Below, one piece after another: positions 42,618-51,065 of a DNA stretch of 64,000 nucleotides. The notes under the pieces are model-generated. The model saw nothing but the letters and a program-made list of their open reading frames with translations, was not told the origin of the DNA and searched no databases. The stretch covers positions 1 to 64,000 of the forward strand of contig JALEHK010000024.1 of assembly GCA_022770625.1 (NCBI GenBank), written 5' to 3'. The stretch comes from Oscillospiraceae bacterium (GTDB lineage Bacteria > Bacillota > Clostridia > Oscillospirales > Ruminococcaceae). Each line of letters begins with the position of its first letter. The stretch's first letter is position 1. Made by a program: the position numbers and the translations under genes.

Positions 42618-43313
42618 ATGGCTATTCCCGTGTTTTTACAGCGGTTGACAGCAAAAGAGGAAAAAGGCGCGGATACTCCGTCATGGGACGGATGTTCAGC
42701 CGGAGAGGCGATCGACCGGCAGCGTGCGATGGTTGCGGCGATCGGAAGAAAAACCGTCTCTCTTTTTCATGAAGCTGTCGGGATCTTCTTTTCCGGGAAT
42801 GAAAAAGAGGCACGGGCGCTTTTGCGGCGTCCAGAAACATTTACCCGGCCGCTGATAGGTACGGCGAAAGAGATTGCCGGACTGTTCAAGCTGGATCTTA
42901 CCTCGGCGGAACTTTTGCAGGCCGGTCAGCTTCAGTGGGTGACTGCCTGTATCCGAAGGGTCGGCGCATCGGCCCGCGATATCCTGTCGCTTGCGGTCGA
43001 GATGGACGGAGAAGGTTTCTCGGAGGAAGGCGAAAGACAGCTCAGGGAATACGCCGAAACCGCCGGTCAGCTTCTGATGAAATCGCTGAACCTTTTTGAA
43101 AGCAGGAGTTTTGACCAGCTTGGTTCGTTTCAGCAGCAGGAAGAAGCGGCAGAGGAGCAGGAAACCGCCCTTAAAGACGGATATTTTCTTCGTCTCAGTG
43201 ATGAATGTCATGAACCGGGCGTCGCTTTTTTGTCGATGATGGAGAATTGCACCCGCTGCTGTACGCTGGCGGGGGAAATCGCCTGTTCGATCACCGGACG
43301 GGAAAAACTGTAA
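42618..43313 (+). CDS. PhoU-like helical protein
   Basis: 231 aa, predicted almost all helical. The C-terminal stretch from about 195 (HEPGVAFLSMMENCTRCCTLAGEIA) resembles the last helix of PhoU repeats in Na/phosphate cotransporter C-termini, where LxxLxNLERIGDHAxNIA is usual. Here Cys replaces Ile/Gly/Asp positions (ENCTRCC), so metal ligands of standard PhoU are absent. The domain stands alone without the transporter. Start at 42618 with GGGAGGAAAAG upstream, own promoter and terminator. The call is by weak pattern; function unknown. Confidence 0.5.
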   Translation: MAIPVFLQRLTAKEEKGADTPSWDGCSAGEAIDRQRAMVAAIGRKTVSLFHEAVGIFFSGNEKEARALLRRPETFTRPLIGTAKEIAGLFKLDLTSAELLQAGQLQWVTACIRRVGASARDILSLAVEMDGEGFSEEGERQLREYAETAGQLLMKSLNLFESRSFDQLGSFQQQEEAAEEQETALKDGYFLRLSDECHEPGVAFLSMMENCTRCCTLAGEIACSITGREKL

Positions 43314-43322
43314 AAAATGAGC

Positions 43323-43362
43323 AGCAGAAGGTTTTTCGAAAAGACTTTCTGCTTTTATTTTT
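43323..43362 (+). terminator. Terminator after the PhoU-like gene
   Basis: AGCAGAA (43323-43329) pairs with TTCTGCT (43347-43353) with an AT-rich inner stem and T-rich tail. Confidence 0.7.
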
Positions 43363-43403
43363 GCGGATTTTTTTTAATAAAGCGCTTTTTCTCTATGTAC
43401 AAG

Positions 43404-43437
43404 GCATGCACGAGGCATGCACGAGGCATGCATGAAG
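43404..43437 (+). repeat. Three 11-bp direct repeats (GGCATGCACGA)
   Basis: Two exact units and one diverged unit (GGCATGCATGA) in tandem, each containing the SphI-like palindrome GCATGC. Part of the 404 bp gap 43314-43717, which holds no gene but carries this repeat, a promoter and a riboswitch. Confidence 0.7.
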
Positions 43438-43505
43438 CAATAGTTACAAAAAGAAATACTGCTTTTAGGCAATTATAGATGAAAGAATGAAAATAACAAA
43501 ATCGC

Positions 43506-43534
43506 TTGCATGAGAAAAAAAAACGCTATATAAT
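43506..43534 (+). promoter_or_regulatory. Promoter of the THF riboswitch-folT unit
   Basis: TTGCAT (43506-43511), 17 bp, TATAAT (43529-43534), about 10 bp before the riboswitch begins. Confidence 0.75.
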
Positions 43535-43546
43535 AAATACGTCATA

Positions 43547-43644
43547 TGCAGAGTAGGAAAACAAGCGCCAAGTGCCTGTGGGACGGGGAGTTGCCGACAG
43601 GACGAAAGCGAAAGCTTGCGGTTTGTTTTTCGCATCCCGCTGCA
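43547..43644 (+). promoter_or_regulatory. Tetrahydrofolate riboswitch
   Basis: Closing stem TGCAG (43547-43551) with CTGCA (43640-43644). Conserved THF aptamer parts follow in order: GAGTAGG, AAGCGCCAAGTGCC, the pairing CCTGT...ACAGG, GACGAAAGCGAAAGC, and TTGCGGTTTG. The layout fits the folT-leader class. Downstream, TTCCTCCT (43670-43677) can pair perfectly with AGGAGGAA (43703-43710), the Shine-Dalgarno of folT, so the output is probably translational: folate binding should favour sequestration. Confidence 0.92.
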
Positions 43645-43717
43645 ATGGATTTTCGAGGCGAGAAGATCCTTCCTCCTAATTTCATTGAAGCAAATATAGG
43701 AAAGGAGGAATCTGCTT

Positions 43718-44338
43718 ATGTCTGTAAAAGAAATTGTGTGCGCGGTCAAAGAGAAAACGGTATCGGCGTTTACCGGTTACCCGAAGGTCTTTACCGGAAT
43801 GTCGGAAAACTTTTCCCGTTCGGCCAGAGAACTGAAAAGTTATCGTTCGCTGTGCGGAATGGCGCTTCTCTTGGCGCTCGGCGTTGTCGTCGATCAGTTT
43901 TCCTTCTACGTCGGCCCGATCAAGATCGGAGTCGGTTCAATCGTTTCGGCCATGCTCGGATGCTTTTACGGTCCGGTTGCGGGAATGCTCGCGGCGGGAG
44001 CGGGAGATATTGTGAAATATCTGATCCGTCCGGACGGCGCGTTTTTTTTCGGATATACCCTGAATGCGATGCTCGGCGGCCTGTTCTACGGCATTTTCCT
44101 CTATAAGGCACAGGTAAGCATTCCTCGTGTCCTTTCGGCGAAACTGCTGATCAATATGATCGTTAACGCGCTGCTCGGTACGATCTGGTATTCGATGCTG
44201 TACGGAAAGGGCTTTTACGCCCTGATTGTTCCGCGCCTGACCGCCAACCTGATTAAGATTCCGGTGGAGACGATCGTGCTTTCGATTTTCCTTCCGGTGC
44301 TGATTGCCGTGATGCGCCGCGCAAAAGTCAGAATTTAA
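43718..44338 (+). CDS. folT: Folate ECF transporter S component
   Basis: 206 aa, about six membrane helices after a 35-residue N-terminal extension. Binds folate in the membrane and docks to the shared EcfA-EcfA'-EcfT module, which is not in the window. Family segments: SIVSAMLGCFYGPVAGMLAAGAGDIVKYLIRP near 70-101 and FFFGYTLNAMLGGLFYGIFLYK. Start at 43718 with AAAGGAGG. The THF riboswitch directly upstream independently supports folate specificity. Confidence 0.93.
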   Translation: MSVKEIVCAVKEKTVSAFTGYPKVFTGMSENFSRSARELKSYRSLCGMALLLALGVVVDQFSFYVGPIKIGVGSIVSAMLGCFYGPVAGMLAAGAGDIVKYLIRPDGAFFFGYTLNAMLGGLFYGIFLYKAQVSIPRVLSAKLLINMIVNALLGTIWYSMLYGKGFYALIVPRLTANLIKIPVETIVLSIFLPVLIAVMRRAKVRI

Positions 44339-44391
44339 AATGATCCCTTGCAGTAAGTAAAAAAAGTCTGCAATAGAAAGGAAACCTGTAT

Positions 44392-44895
44392 ATGAACATC
44401 ATCTTGATCGGTATGCCCGGGTGCGGGAAGAGCACCATCGGCGTTGTTTTGGCGAAGACTCTTCGGTACGACTTTATCGACGGCGATCTTCTTATTCAGG
44501 AAAGAACCGGTAAACGACTTCAGGAAATCATTGATTTCGATGGACTGGACGTTTTTTATCGGATCGAAGATGAAGTCCTCTCCGGCATCGATTGCGAGCG
44601 GACGGTCATCGCTCCCGGCGGAAGCGCGGTTTATTACCCTGATGCGATGGCGCACTTAAAAGAACTGGGCGCGGTTGTTTATATTCAGCTTTCCTGTGAA
44701 AACGTCAAGAAGCGGCTCGGAAACCTTGCGACCCGCGGCGTCTGCGGCGCAAAAGACAAGACGGTCGAAGATCTCTATAACGAGCGGGTTTCGCTTTATG
44801 AGAAATACGCAGACTTTATCATCAACTGCGATGAGGGAAGCATTTCCGAAAACGCGGAGAAGATTGCCAAACAGCTTTCTCTGACGCTTCTGTGA
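44392..44895 (+). CDS. aroK: Shikimate kinase
   Basis: 167 aa, P-loop kinase. Walker A GMPGCGKST (8-16); FIDGDLLIQERTG near 30-42 with the shikimate-binding Asp; FYRIEDEVL with Arg near 58; PGGSAVYY near 78, where the usual GGG is GGS; lid region ATRGVCGAKDKTVEDLYNER near 113. Slight divergence from the consensus leaves room for another small-molecule kinase. Start at 44392 with GAAAGGAAAC. Located after folT; shikimate feeds chorismate and folate precursors, so the pair may be functionally related. Confidence 0.75.
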   Translation: MNIILIGMPGCGKSTIGVVLAKTLRYDFIDGDLLIQERTGKRLQEIIDFDGLDVFYRIEDEVLSGIDCERTVIAPGGSAVYYPDAMAHLKELGAVVYIQLSCENVKKRLGNLATRGVCGAKDKTVEDLYNERVSLYEKYADFIINCDEGSISENAEKIAKQLSLTLL

Positions 44896-44910
44896 TCCCT
44901 TTTATAAACC

Positions 44911-44948
44911 AAACACCTGCTGATTTTTAAGGATCAGCAGGTGTTTTT
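44911..44948 (+). terminator. Terminator between aroK and the histidine kinase gene
   Basis: AAACACCTGCTGAT (44911-44924) pairs with ATCAGCAGGTGTTT (44933-44946), followed by T-run. It can serve both convergent genes. Confidence 0.9.
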
Positions 44949-46712
44949 TCATTCATTCTCTTCTCCGCCGGAAGAATCTGTGTTCTCGCTTTTTCTGCTG
45001 CAAGGGAAGGTGATCCGAAGATGGAAGCCTTTTCCCGGCTGGTTTAACAGTTCCATCTTGGCTCGTTCGCCATAAAGGAGGAGCAGCCGCCGGTAAACGT
45101 TCTGGATCCCGATGTGCTCATTGGTAAAGGTGACTGTTTCCTGATCGGAAAAAACGCTTTCCCGGATATGGTTGATTTCGCAGCGCATATTTCTGCATTC
45201 TTCCGGACTCATTCCAACGCCGCTGTCCCAGTAATCGATCACGAGCAGTCCGTTCAGCCCGCCGGGAATTTTATTCACGTCAACGGAGAGGCGGAGATGC
45301 TCAACCTTAAACTTATTGAACTTGACCGAGTTTTCGATCAGGGACAGCAGACTCAGCGGCGGGATCTGACACTCCAGCAGTTCCTGATCCTCCTGATCGG
45401 TCAGTACCGCGTCCGAATCAAACCGGATATTCTGGATCTCGAGGAAATCCCGGCACTGCGCAAGTTCTTCCTTTAAATCGACCGTCTGGAATCCGTCGCA
45501 GAGGGTGTACCGGACATAGGAAGAAAGCAGCATACAGAAGTCCTGGATCTGGTCAAACTTTTCCCATTCAGCCATCCCAATGATGATATTAAAGCAGTTG
45601 ACAAAAAAGTGCGGCTTTATCTGGTTCTGTAAGAACTCCAATTCAGTGCGTGTCCGCCGCAGTTTTTCCTCATAAATGTCGATCTTGAGATCGTTGACCT
45701 GCCGCTCAAGTGCCGAGAAAGCGCTCTGTACCTCGTCCAGTTCGGCAAATCCGTACCGCTTGGAAAACTTTCTCTCTTTCAGATAATCGTTGACATGATT
45801 CTGAAAAAAGAGAAGCGGCGCCTGAATATAATGCCGGAAATAGAAGATCATATATCCGCAGAAGATGATCGTGACCCCGCACAGCAGCGTCACGCAGAGA
45901 AGGTAGATCCAACTATCGTTGTAATTGAGATTCGGAACATCAACAGAAACGATTTGAAAAGAACCGCCGATCGGATGAATGGTGCAGAAGGCGTTGCGGA
46001 TCGAGGACTGCACTTTTGATCCGTTGATCTTGATCCCGCTCTGATAAAAGCGCGTCTGGTCGGTCAGCGGCCGGTTTTCGTTGTCAACCAGAAAATAGAA
46101 TCCCTTTTCCGGCTGAAGGATCGAGTCCATGTAGGAGAAAAGATTTTTGATGTCGATCCACGCCGCGAGATAGACGCCCCGGGTCTGGACGGTACAGATA
46201 TAGTAGGTGTTTTTTCCGATCTGTTGAATGGAACGCTGTACTCCCGTCCAGACAAAAGCGCTCTTATTCTCATCGATATAGGTCTCGACCAGCTTGCTTT
46301 CGATATAGCTGTCTTTTGCTGAACGGGAAACGCTTTTGAGCGAGCGTTCGGGAACGCTGATATAGAAAGAAAAGCCCGTGTCGGCCAGCGCCCGCATATT
46401 CGTAAAGTCCTTCATGACCTGGTTGATCCGATAAGGATCCAGAGCACAGTTGACATTATTTCGCTGAAGCTGCTGGATATTTTCATCGTTAGCTAGCGTA
46501 TCGCTCAGATAGTAGCTGATCTGGGTCAGGGTATCGCTTGTCCGGGAAGTCTGGTCATAGATGATGGCTTCCTGCCGCTCAAAGCTGTCGTTTCGCGACT
46601 GCCTGAGCGTATAGACACAGACGGTCATCGCGATCAGCGCGACTGGGATAATCAGAACCATTGTGAATTTCAGGATCTTGATCAGGGAAGGGGATGCCTT
46701 TATTTTCTTCAA
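44949..46712 (-). CDS. YesM-type sensor histidine kinase
   Basis: 587 aa from TTG at 46712; a TTG at 46721 is also possible, but GAGG abuts it and is 9 bp from 46712. Two membrane segments (about 15-35 and 265-290) flank an extracellular sensor domain, then a HAMP-like linker. The His-kinase type 6 motif LQNQIKPHFFVNCFNII holds the phospho-His near 370, and ATPase boxes SLIENSVKFNKF and DYWDSGVGMSPEE follow. Partner regulator lies 63 bp upstream. A hairpin at 46748-46769 between the two may lower its level. Such pairs usually sense carbohydrates and control a nearby sugar transporter, here the lipoprotein gene at 47791. Confidence 0.92.
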   Translation of the reverse strand: MKKIKASPSLIKILKFTMVLIIPVALIAMTVCVYTLRQSRNDSFERQEAIIYDQTSRTSDTLTQISYYLSDTLANDENIQQLQRNNVNCALDPYRINQVMKDFTNMRALADTGFSFYISVPERSLKSVSRSAKDSYIESKLVETYIDENKSAFVWTGVQRSIQQIGKNTYYICTVQTRGVYLAAWIDIKNLFSYMDSILQPEKGFYFLVDNENRPLTDQTRFYQSGIKINGSKVQSSIRNAFCTIHPIGGSFQIVSVDVPNLNYNDSWIYLLCVTLLCGVTIIFCGYMIFYFRHYIQAPLLFFQNHVNDYLKERKFSKRYGFAELDEVQSAFSALERQVNDLKIDIYEEKLRRTRTELEFLQNQIKPHFFVNCFNIIIGMAEWEKFDQIQDFCMLLSSYVRYTLCDGFQTVDLKEELAQCRDFLEIQNIRFDSDAVLTDQEDQELLECQIPPLSLLSLIENSVKFNKFKVEHLRLSVDVNKIPGGLNGLLVIDYWDSGVGMSPEECRNMRCEINHIRESVFSDQETVTFTNEHIGIQNVYRRLLLLYGERAKMELLNQPGKGFHLRITFPCSRKSENTDSSGGEENE

Positions 46713-46747
46713 TTTTTTCAACCTCGCTTTGATCGGAAAAAGAAAAG

Positions 46748-46769
46748 AGACGCCTTTTTATGGGCGTCT
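46748..46769 (-). terminator. Hairpin between response regulator and kinase genes
   Basis: AGACGCC pairs with GGCGTCT around an 8 nt loop, followed on the minus strand by T/C-rich sequence. It probably causes partial termination. Confidence 0.6.
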
Positions 46770-46775
46770 GCGGTT

Positions 46776-47555
46776 TTATTCTGCCGGAACGGTTTCGGCA
46801 GAGGGCGCTTTACGGTACTCTCCCGGCTGACAGCCGATTTTCTGGCGGAAGAGCTTGGAAAAGTATGACAGATTATCGTATCCGACCATCTCTGCGATCT
46901 TGTAGATCGGAAGCTCGGTTTCGCGTAGCAGCTTTTTGGCCTGATCGAGCCGTTTTTGCTGAATGTACATCGTGATGGAGCAGTGCATTTCGTCCTTGAA
47001 GAGCGTTCCGAGATAGTCGGGATTCATATAGACCAGCGCCGCCAGACTGCTGCGGCTGATCTCTTCCGAAAGATGTTCATCGATGTACTGACATACCATC
47101 TGAATCGCTGTCCGCACCCGTTTTCCGCTTGGCTGTTCGGGAGCGGCAGAAGGCTTCGGCGTCGGATTCGTTGCCTGGTAGCCGAGATAAGAGACCGCAT
47201 CGACCAGTTTTTTCGTAAGTTCGGTATATCGCACCGGTTTCAGGAAATAATCAAAAGCGTGAAGTTCGACCGCTTTTTTAGCATAGTCAAAATTTCTGAA
47301 GGCGGTGCAATAGATTGCAAGGATCGGGTATCCTTGATCCCGTACCCATGTAAGCAGCTGAAGCCCGGAAAGATCCGCCATTTCGATATCGGTCAGAAGG
47401 ATATCCACCTTTTTGGTGCGGATGATTTCCTGCGCTTCCTCACCGCTTCGGGCGGTCAGGACTTCGGTAAAACCGATGCCTGAAAAATCGACTCCGTGCA
47501 GAATCCCGTCGATGACCTGCCGTTCGTCGTCTACTAAAAGGATCGTCAAGCGCAT
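46776..47555 (-). CDS. YesN-type response regulator with AraC DNA-binding domain
   Basis: 259 aa. Receiver domain 1-120 (LLVDDE near 6-11, phospho-acceptor Asp in LLTDIEM near 55, Lys in LKPVRY near 105) and a C-terminal AraC double helix-turn-helix (about 155-255, ending IAEMVGYDNLSYFSKLFRQKIGCQPGEYRK). Shorter than many YesN proteins because the middle linker is short. Start at 47555 with AAAGGAGG. Divergent from the sugar-binding lipoprotein gene, its likely target. Confidence 0.93.
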   Translation of the reverse strand: MRLTILLVDDERQVIDGILHGVDFSGIGFTEVLTARSGEEAQEIIRTKKVDILLTDIEMADLSGLQLLTWVRDQGYPILAIYCTAFRNFDYAKKAVELHAFDYFLKPVRYTELTKKLVDAVSYLGYQATNPTPKPSAAPEQPSGKRVRTAIQMVCQYIDEHLSEEISRSSLAALVYMNPDYLGTLFKDEMHCSITMYIQQKRLDQAKKLLRETELPIYKIAEMVGYDNLSYFSKLFRQKIGCQPGEYRKAPSAETVPAE

Positions 47556-47790
47556 TTCCTCCTTTACCGGGCAAAATAAGCATTTTTTCTTAATATTTTT
47601 TATCATATCATTTTTATACCGAAAAATCAAGATTCTATGAAAAAGAATAAAAATCCTCGGAAAAGTTTATGGTAAAAAGACCGGCTCTCTGATACAATAA
47701 AACCCGGAAAAAATATTTTTTCAGAGGATATGCGCGGCGATGGAGAAGCGCATGTCCGCATTTATATGTAACGAAAGGATGGCAATCCCA

Positions 47791-49365
47791 ATGAAAAAGA
47801 GAATTCTTTGTGCAGTTATGGCAGCCGGTATGATGGCTGTTTCGATGGCTTCCTGCGGCGGCTCTTCTTCCGACAGCTCCGCAAACACCTCCGCTTCCGA
47901 AAACGGTTCTTCCGAGACCGGCTCTTCTGAAGGCGGCGAGAGCGCTGTTGATATGGACGGCGACGCTTATACCGTTCACTTCATGATGCTCAACCAGACC
48001 GAGGGCGCTTCCTATGACGCAGTCGCTTCTGCTGTCAACAACCTCGCTCTTTCCGAGATCAACATGAACGTGGATATCATCCCCGTTACCTTCGGTACCT
48101 TTGCTTCCACCACCCAGATGATGCTGGCTTCCAACGAGCCTCTGGATCTCTTTTGCTCGACCTCTCCCGCGAGCCTGCCGACCTATATCAATGCAGGCTA
48201 TATCCTGAACTGGGCAGATTACATCGATCAGCTTCCCGACGTTCAGGCTTACCTCGGCGATGAGATGCAGTACGGCTATATCGGCGATTTCATGGCCGGT
48301 ATCGGCGTTATCAAAGAGAGAGCGAATACCTTCGGTCTGGTTGCCCGTACCGATATTCTGGACGAGCTGGGCTACACCGTTGACGATTTCGCTGATGTTG
48401 ACGCCCACAATCCTTCTTCTCTCGATAAACTGGACGAGCTGTTTGCCGCTGTTCAGGCTAAATATCCCAACATGACCGTTATCGCCGGTCAGCAGGGTTT
48501 TGCAAGCTATGTCGGCAGCTTCACCGACGCGCTGTTGGACGGCTACGGCGTTCTGGCAAACGATGGTCAGGATACGACCGTTACCAACTGGTATGAATCT
48601 GATCAGTTCAGAGAGCTGGCTCATGTCGCAAAGAGATGGACCGACGCTCATTACTATTCTTCTGACGCCGCTACCTCTCAGGATACCGGTGAGACCCTTT
48701 TGAAGGCAGGCAATATGTTCTGCTATATGGTCGGCATCAAGCCCAACACCGCGGCTGAGAAGGTCGCACAGTGCGGCTATGACGTAAGCGTCATCCCGCT
48801 CAATGGTGTCGGCAACTATACCACCTCCAGCTACTCGAGCATGATGTACTGCCTTGCCAACGCTTCCGAGAACCCCGAGAAGGCTGCTGCTTTCTATAAC
48901 TGGGCATTCGCGAGCCAGGAATTTGAAGACCTCATCAACTGGGGTATCGAGGGTACCGACTGGGTCGAAGACGCAAACGGTCAGGCGACCTATCCGGACG
49001 GCGTAGATTCCTCCAGCGTCGGCTATCACAATGACTTCGGCTGGATCTACCCCAACCAGACTGCCGGTCATGCATGGACAGGCAACCCTGTTGATATCTG
49101 GGATCAGTATAAAGAAGCAACCAACGAAGCGATTAAATCGGTCGCTGCCGGCTTCACCTATGATTCTACGGCTGTTACCGACCAGGTCGCTGCCTGCTCG
49201 GCTGCATCGGATCAGTACCTCAAGACGATCGCTTTCGGTGCAACCTCTGATATCGACGCAACCATCGACGAGTTCAACAAGGCTTTGTACGACGGCGGCC
49301 TCCAGATGATTATGGACGAAAAGCAGTCTCAGCTCGACGCTTGGATGGCTGAGCACGCAAACTAA
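47791..49365 (+). CDS. Sugar ABC transporter substrate-binding lipoprotein, orphan
   Basis: 524 aa. Lipoprotein signal with MASC (Cys22), Ser/Glu-rich linker 24-55, then a family 1 extracellular solute-binding fold of the LipO/DUF3502-type (YTVHFMMLNQ start, NEPLDLFCSTSPASLPTYINAGYILNWADYI near 125). Start at 47791 with GAAAGGAT. No permease or ATPase genes follow, so it must use a transporter encoded elsewhere, or acts as a sensor for the adjacent YesMN pair. It should be highly expressed given codon use rich in GCT/GTT/GGT-type codons relative to neighbours. Ligand unknown, probably an oligosaccharide. Confidence 0.88.
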   Translation: MKKRILCAVMAAGMMAVSMASCGGSSSDSSANTSASENGSSETGSSEGGESAVDMDGDAYTVHFMMLNQTEGASYDAVASAVNNLALSEINMNVDIIPVTFGTFASTTQMMLASNEPLDLFCSTSPASLPTYINAGYILNWADYIDQLPDVQAYLGDEMQYGYIGDFMAGIGVIKERANTFGLVARTDILDELGYTVDDFADVDAHNPSSLDKLDELFAAVQAKYPNMTVIAGQQGFASYVGSFTDALLDGYGVLANDGQDTTVTNWYESDQFRELAHVAKRWTDAHYYSSDAATSQDTGETLLKAGNMFCYMVGIKPNTAAEKVAQCGYDVSVIPLNGVGNYTTSSYSSMMYCLANASENPEKAAAFYNWAFASQEFEDLINWGIEGTDWVEDANGQATYPDGVDSSSVGYHNDFGWIYPNQTAGHAWTGNPVDIWDQYKEATNEAIKSVAAGFTYDSTAVTDQVAACSAASDQYLKTIAFGATSDIDATIDEFNKALYDGGLQMIMDEKQSQLDAWMAEHAN

Positions 49366-49385
49366 ACCTTTCGCTTTCTTAAAAA

Positions 49386-49426
49386 TATGCCCGTTTCTTT
49401 CTCCGGAAAGAGACGGGCATACTTTT
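49386..49426 (+). terminator. Terminator of the sugar-binding lipoprotein gene
   Basis: A 16 bp stem (49386-49401 with 49406-49421, one G-T pair, TCCG loop) followed by CTTTT. Confidence 0.9.
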
Positions 49427-49505
49427 GCTTTTGGGACAATTCGTCAGCAATCTTTTTTAATAGAATTTCCTTATGGAAATAAATGTAAAAATAGAAGAAA
49501 AGCCC

Positions 49506-49533
49506 TTGACAAATATGTAAATGGTGCTATCAT
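49506..49533 (+). promoter_or_regulatory. Promoter of the cupin gene
   Basis: TTGACA (49506-49511), 16 bp, TATCAT (49528-49533) with TGC before the -10. Confidence 0.7.
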
Positions 49534-49555
49534 TGGTATTGGAAAGAGGGGCAAA

Positions 49556-49571
49556 AGGTGAATATTCACCT
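49556..49571 (+). promoter_or_regulatory. 16-bp perfect palindrome in the cupin leader
   Basis: AGGTGAATATTCACCT lies about 16 bp past the predicted transcription start of the cupin gene, a typical repressor site position. Confidence 0.55.
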
Positions 49572-49641
49572 ATTTGTGAAACTTTCCGGAAGAATCGGCA
49601 GTATTAAAATGTGACTGCTAGAAGTGAAAGGAAGTTGCTTT

Positions 49642-49968
49642 ATGAAAACCGAAAGAATCGAAAAAATGTGCGGTGGCGAAGGCCATGTCATCATCAAACA
49701 CGTTCTTGGTGAAAAAGAACTGAACGGTAAATGTGGTCTCTACGCTGAGGTCACGATCGAGCCCGGATGTACCCTTGGTTATCATGAACATCATGGCGAG
49801 AGTGAAACCTACTACATTCTCTCCGGTGAAGGCGACTACAACGATAACGGCACCCACCGTCCGGTTCACCCCGGCGACAGAACCTTCACTCCTTCCGGAT
49901 GCGGTCACGCCCTTGCCAATACCGGAGATACCGATCTGGTCTTTATGGCGCTGATTATCCTCGATTGA
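49642..49968 (+). CDS. Small cupin protein
   Basis: 108 aa, single cupin barrel. Metal motif 1 GYHEHHGESETYYILSGEG near 49-67 with His, His and Glu, motif 2 PGDRTFTPSGCGHALAN near 79-95 with the last His. Start at 49642 with GAAAGGAAG. Its own promoter, with the 16 bp palindrome, suggests stress- or metabolite-controlled expression. Cupins of this size range from isomerases to sensors; function not assignable. Confidence 0.85.
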   Translation: MKTERIEKMCGGEGHVIIKHVLGEKELNGKCGLYAEVTIEPGCTLGYHEHHGESETYYILSGEGDYNDNGTHRPVHPGDRTFTPSGCGHALANTGDTDLVFMALIILD

Positions 49969-50365
49969 CAGGAGTGATCGGACGTCCGAAACGGGGAAAT
50001 TTCGTCTAATCGATTTTGCAAAATTTTAATTTTACAAAAAATCCGCTGTTGAAAAAACTGTGCGAATTTTACAGAAAATTTTATTGATCTGTTCAAATAA
50101 AACTCGGATTTGATGGATGAAAAACGGGTATTTCTGCCAAATAACTAAAACTTTTTCAAAGAATCGTTTTGATTATAGGGCAAACCCCATGATATGGACG
50201 AAAAAATTTCTTCCGATCAGCGCTCTAAAAAGTGAAAATTTTCCTAAAAAGCTTGACAATTTTCTCCGAATAGCATAAAATAGAAATAGATTCGTATCTG
50301 GGGGATCTTACTGATAGGATACCATATGCATTCTGCTGAATAATACCATTAAAGGAGCGAAAACT
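49969..50365 (+). other. AT-rich intergenic region before the MarR gene
   Basis: 397 bp without a credible ORF. Holds two 12 bp palindromes, TCGGACGTCCGA (49978-49989) and ATTTTGCAAAAT (50013-50024), and the marR promoter. Otherwise nothing recognised. Confidence 0.7.
50253..50281 (+). promoter_or_regulatory. Promoter of the MarR gene
   Basis: TTGACA (50253-50258), 17 bp, TAAAAT (50276-50281). Confidence 0.7.
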
Positions 50366-50824
50366 ATGAGCAACGAAGAAAAGCTTCTGGAACTTTCGCG
50401 GTCGCTCACCGGGCTGAACCGTACCTGTTCCAATGAGCTGCTCAAGGGGGAAGGGATCCATTTCGGACAGCCTCCGATTTTTCATGCTCTGCTCAAACAA
50501 GATGAACAGAGCCAGTGTGATATTGCTGCTGCAATCGGTGTAAGCCGCGCCTCGGTCGGCGTTTCTCTTCGCCGTATGGAAAAAGGCGGCATCGTTAAAC
50601 GCGTAATCAATCAGAAGGACAGCCGTTATAATCTGGTTTCTCTGACTGAAAAGGGTCGTGCGCTTGCCCAGCGTTCCGAAGACATCATGATTGGAATGAC
50701 GAAAGAGACAGTAAAGGGATTTACTTCCGAAGAAGTCGATACGCTTGTCGATCTTTTAAGCCGTCTGGAAGCAAATATGAAGGCTTTGAAGCACAGCGAT
50801 GCACCTGTTGAAGACGAGGATTGA
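50366..50824 (+). CDS. MarR-family transcriptional regulator
   Basis: 152 aa, usual size. Winged helix near 45-105 (QCDIAAAIGVSRASVGVSLRRMEKGGIVKR, wing KDSRYNLVSLTEKG). Start at 50366 with AAAGGAGCG. No divergent or downstream target gene is obvious: it is followed by a terminator. FabT-type MarR regulators control FabK-type operons in other Firmicutes, but nothing in the sequence ties this one to the fab operon. Confidence 0.9.
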   Translation: MSNEEKLLELSRSLTGLNRTCSNELLKGEGIHFGQPPIFHALLKQDEQSQCDIAAAIGVSRASVGVSLRRMEKGGIVKRVINQKDSRYNLVSLTEKGRALAQRSEDIMIGMTKETVKGFTSEEVDTLVDLLSRLEANMKALKHSDAPVEDED

Positions 50825-50852
50825 TCGGTTTTTCTCTCCTATAGAATTACAT

Positions 50853-50886
50853 AGCTCTCTCTGCCGACCGGTGGGGAGAGCTTTTT
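50853..50886 (+). terminator. Terminator of the MarR gene
   Basis: AGCTCTCTC (50853-50861) pairs with GGGAGAGCT (50874-50882) with one G-T pair, followed by T5. Confidence 0.85.
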
Positions 50887-51065
50887 GGCATTTCAGCGCA
50901 AAAATGGGGAAAATATCCTTTGCTTTATCCCTTACGGGAATTTCTTTTTTGACTTTTGGATGATCGAATAAAAAGCGGAAAAAGGAGATTAATCGAGAAA
51001 ACGTTAGATTTACTCGAGGAAAATCCGGATTTTTTGAAAAAATCTTATAAAATCATGAAAAACCA

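Noticed and set aside
43404..43437. CRISPR-like short repeats
   Set aside because: The 11 bp units are contiguous without spacers and no cas genes are in the window.
43546..44106. 186-codon plus ORF overlapping the THF riboswitch and folT
   Set aside because: It starts within the aptamer and runs in another frame of folT; FolT has the proper start and family match.
47635..49356. 573-codon minus-strand ORF opposite the sugar-binding lipoprotein
   Set aside because: It is a shadow of the strongly coding plus strand (lipoprotein signal, terminator, ribosome binding site); composition is a Val/Ile/Gly-rich artefact and there is no start signal.
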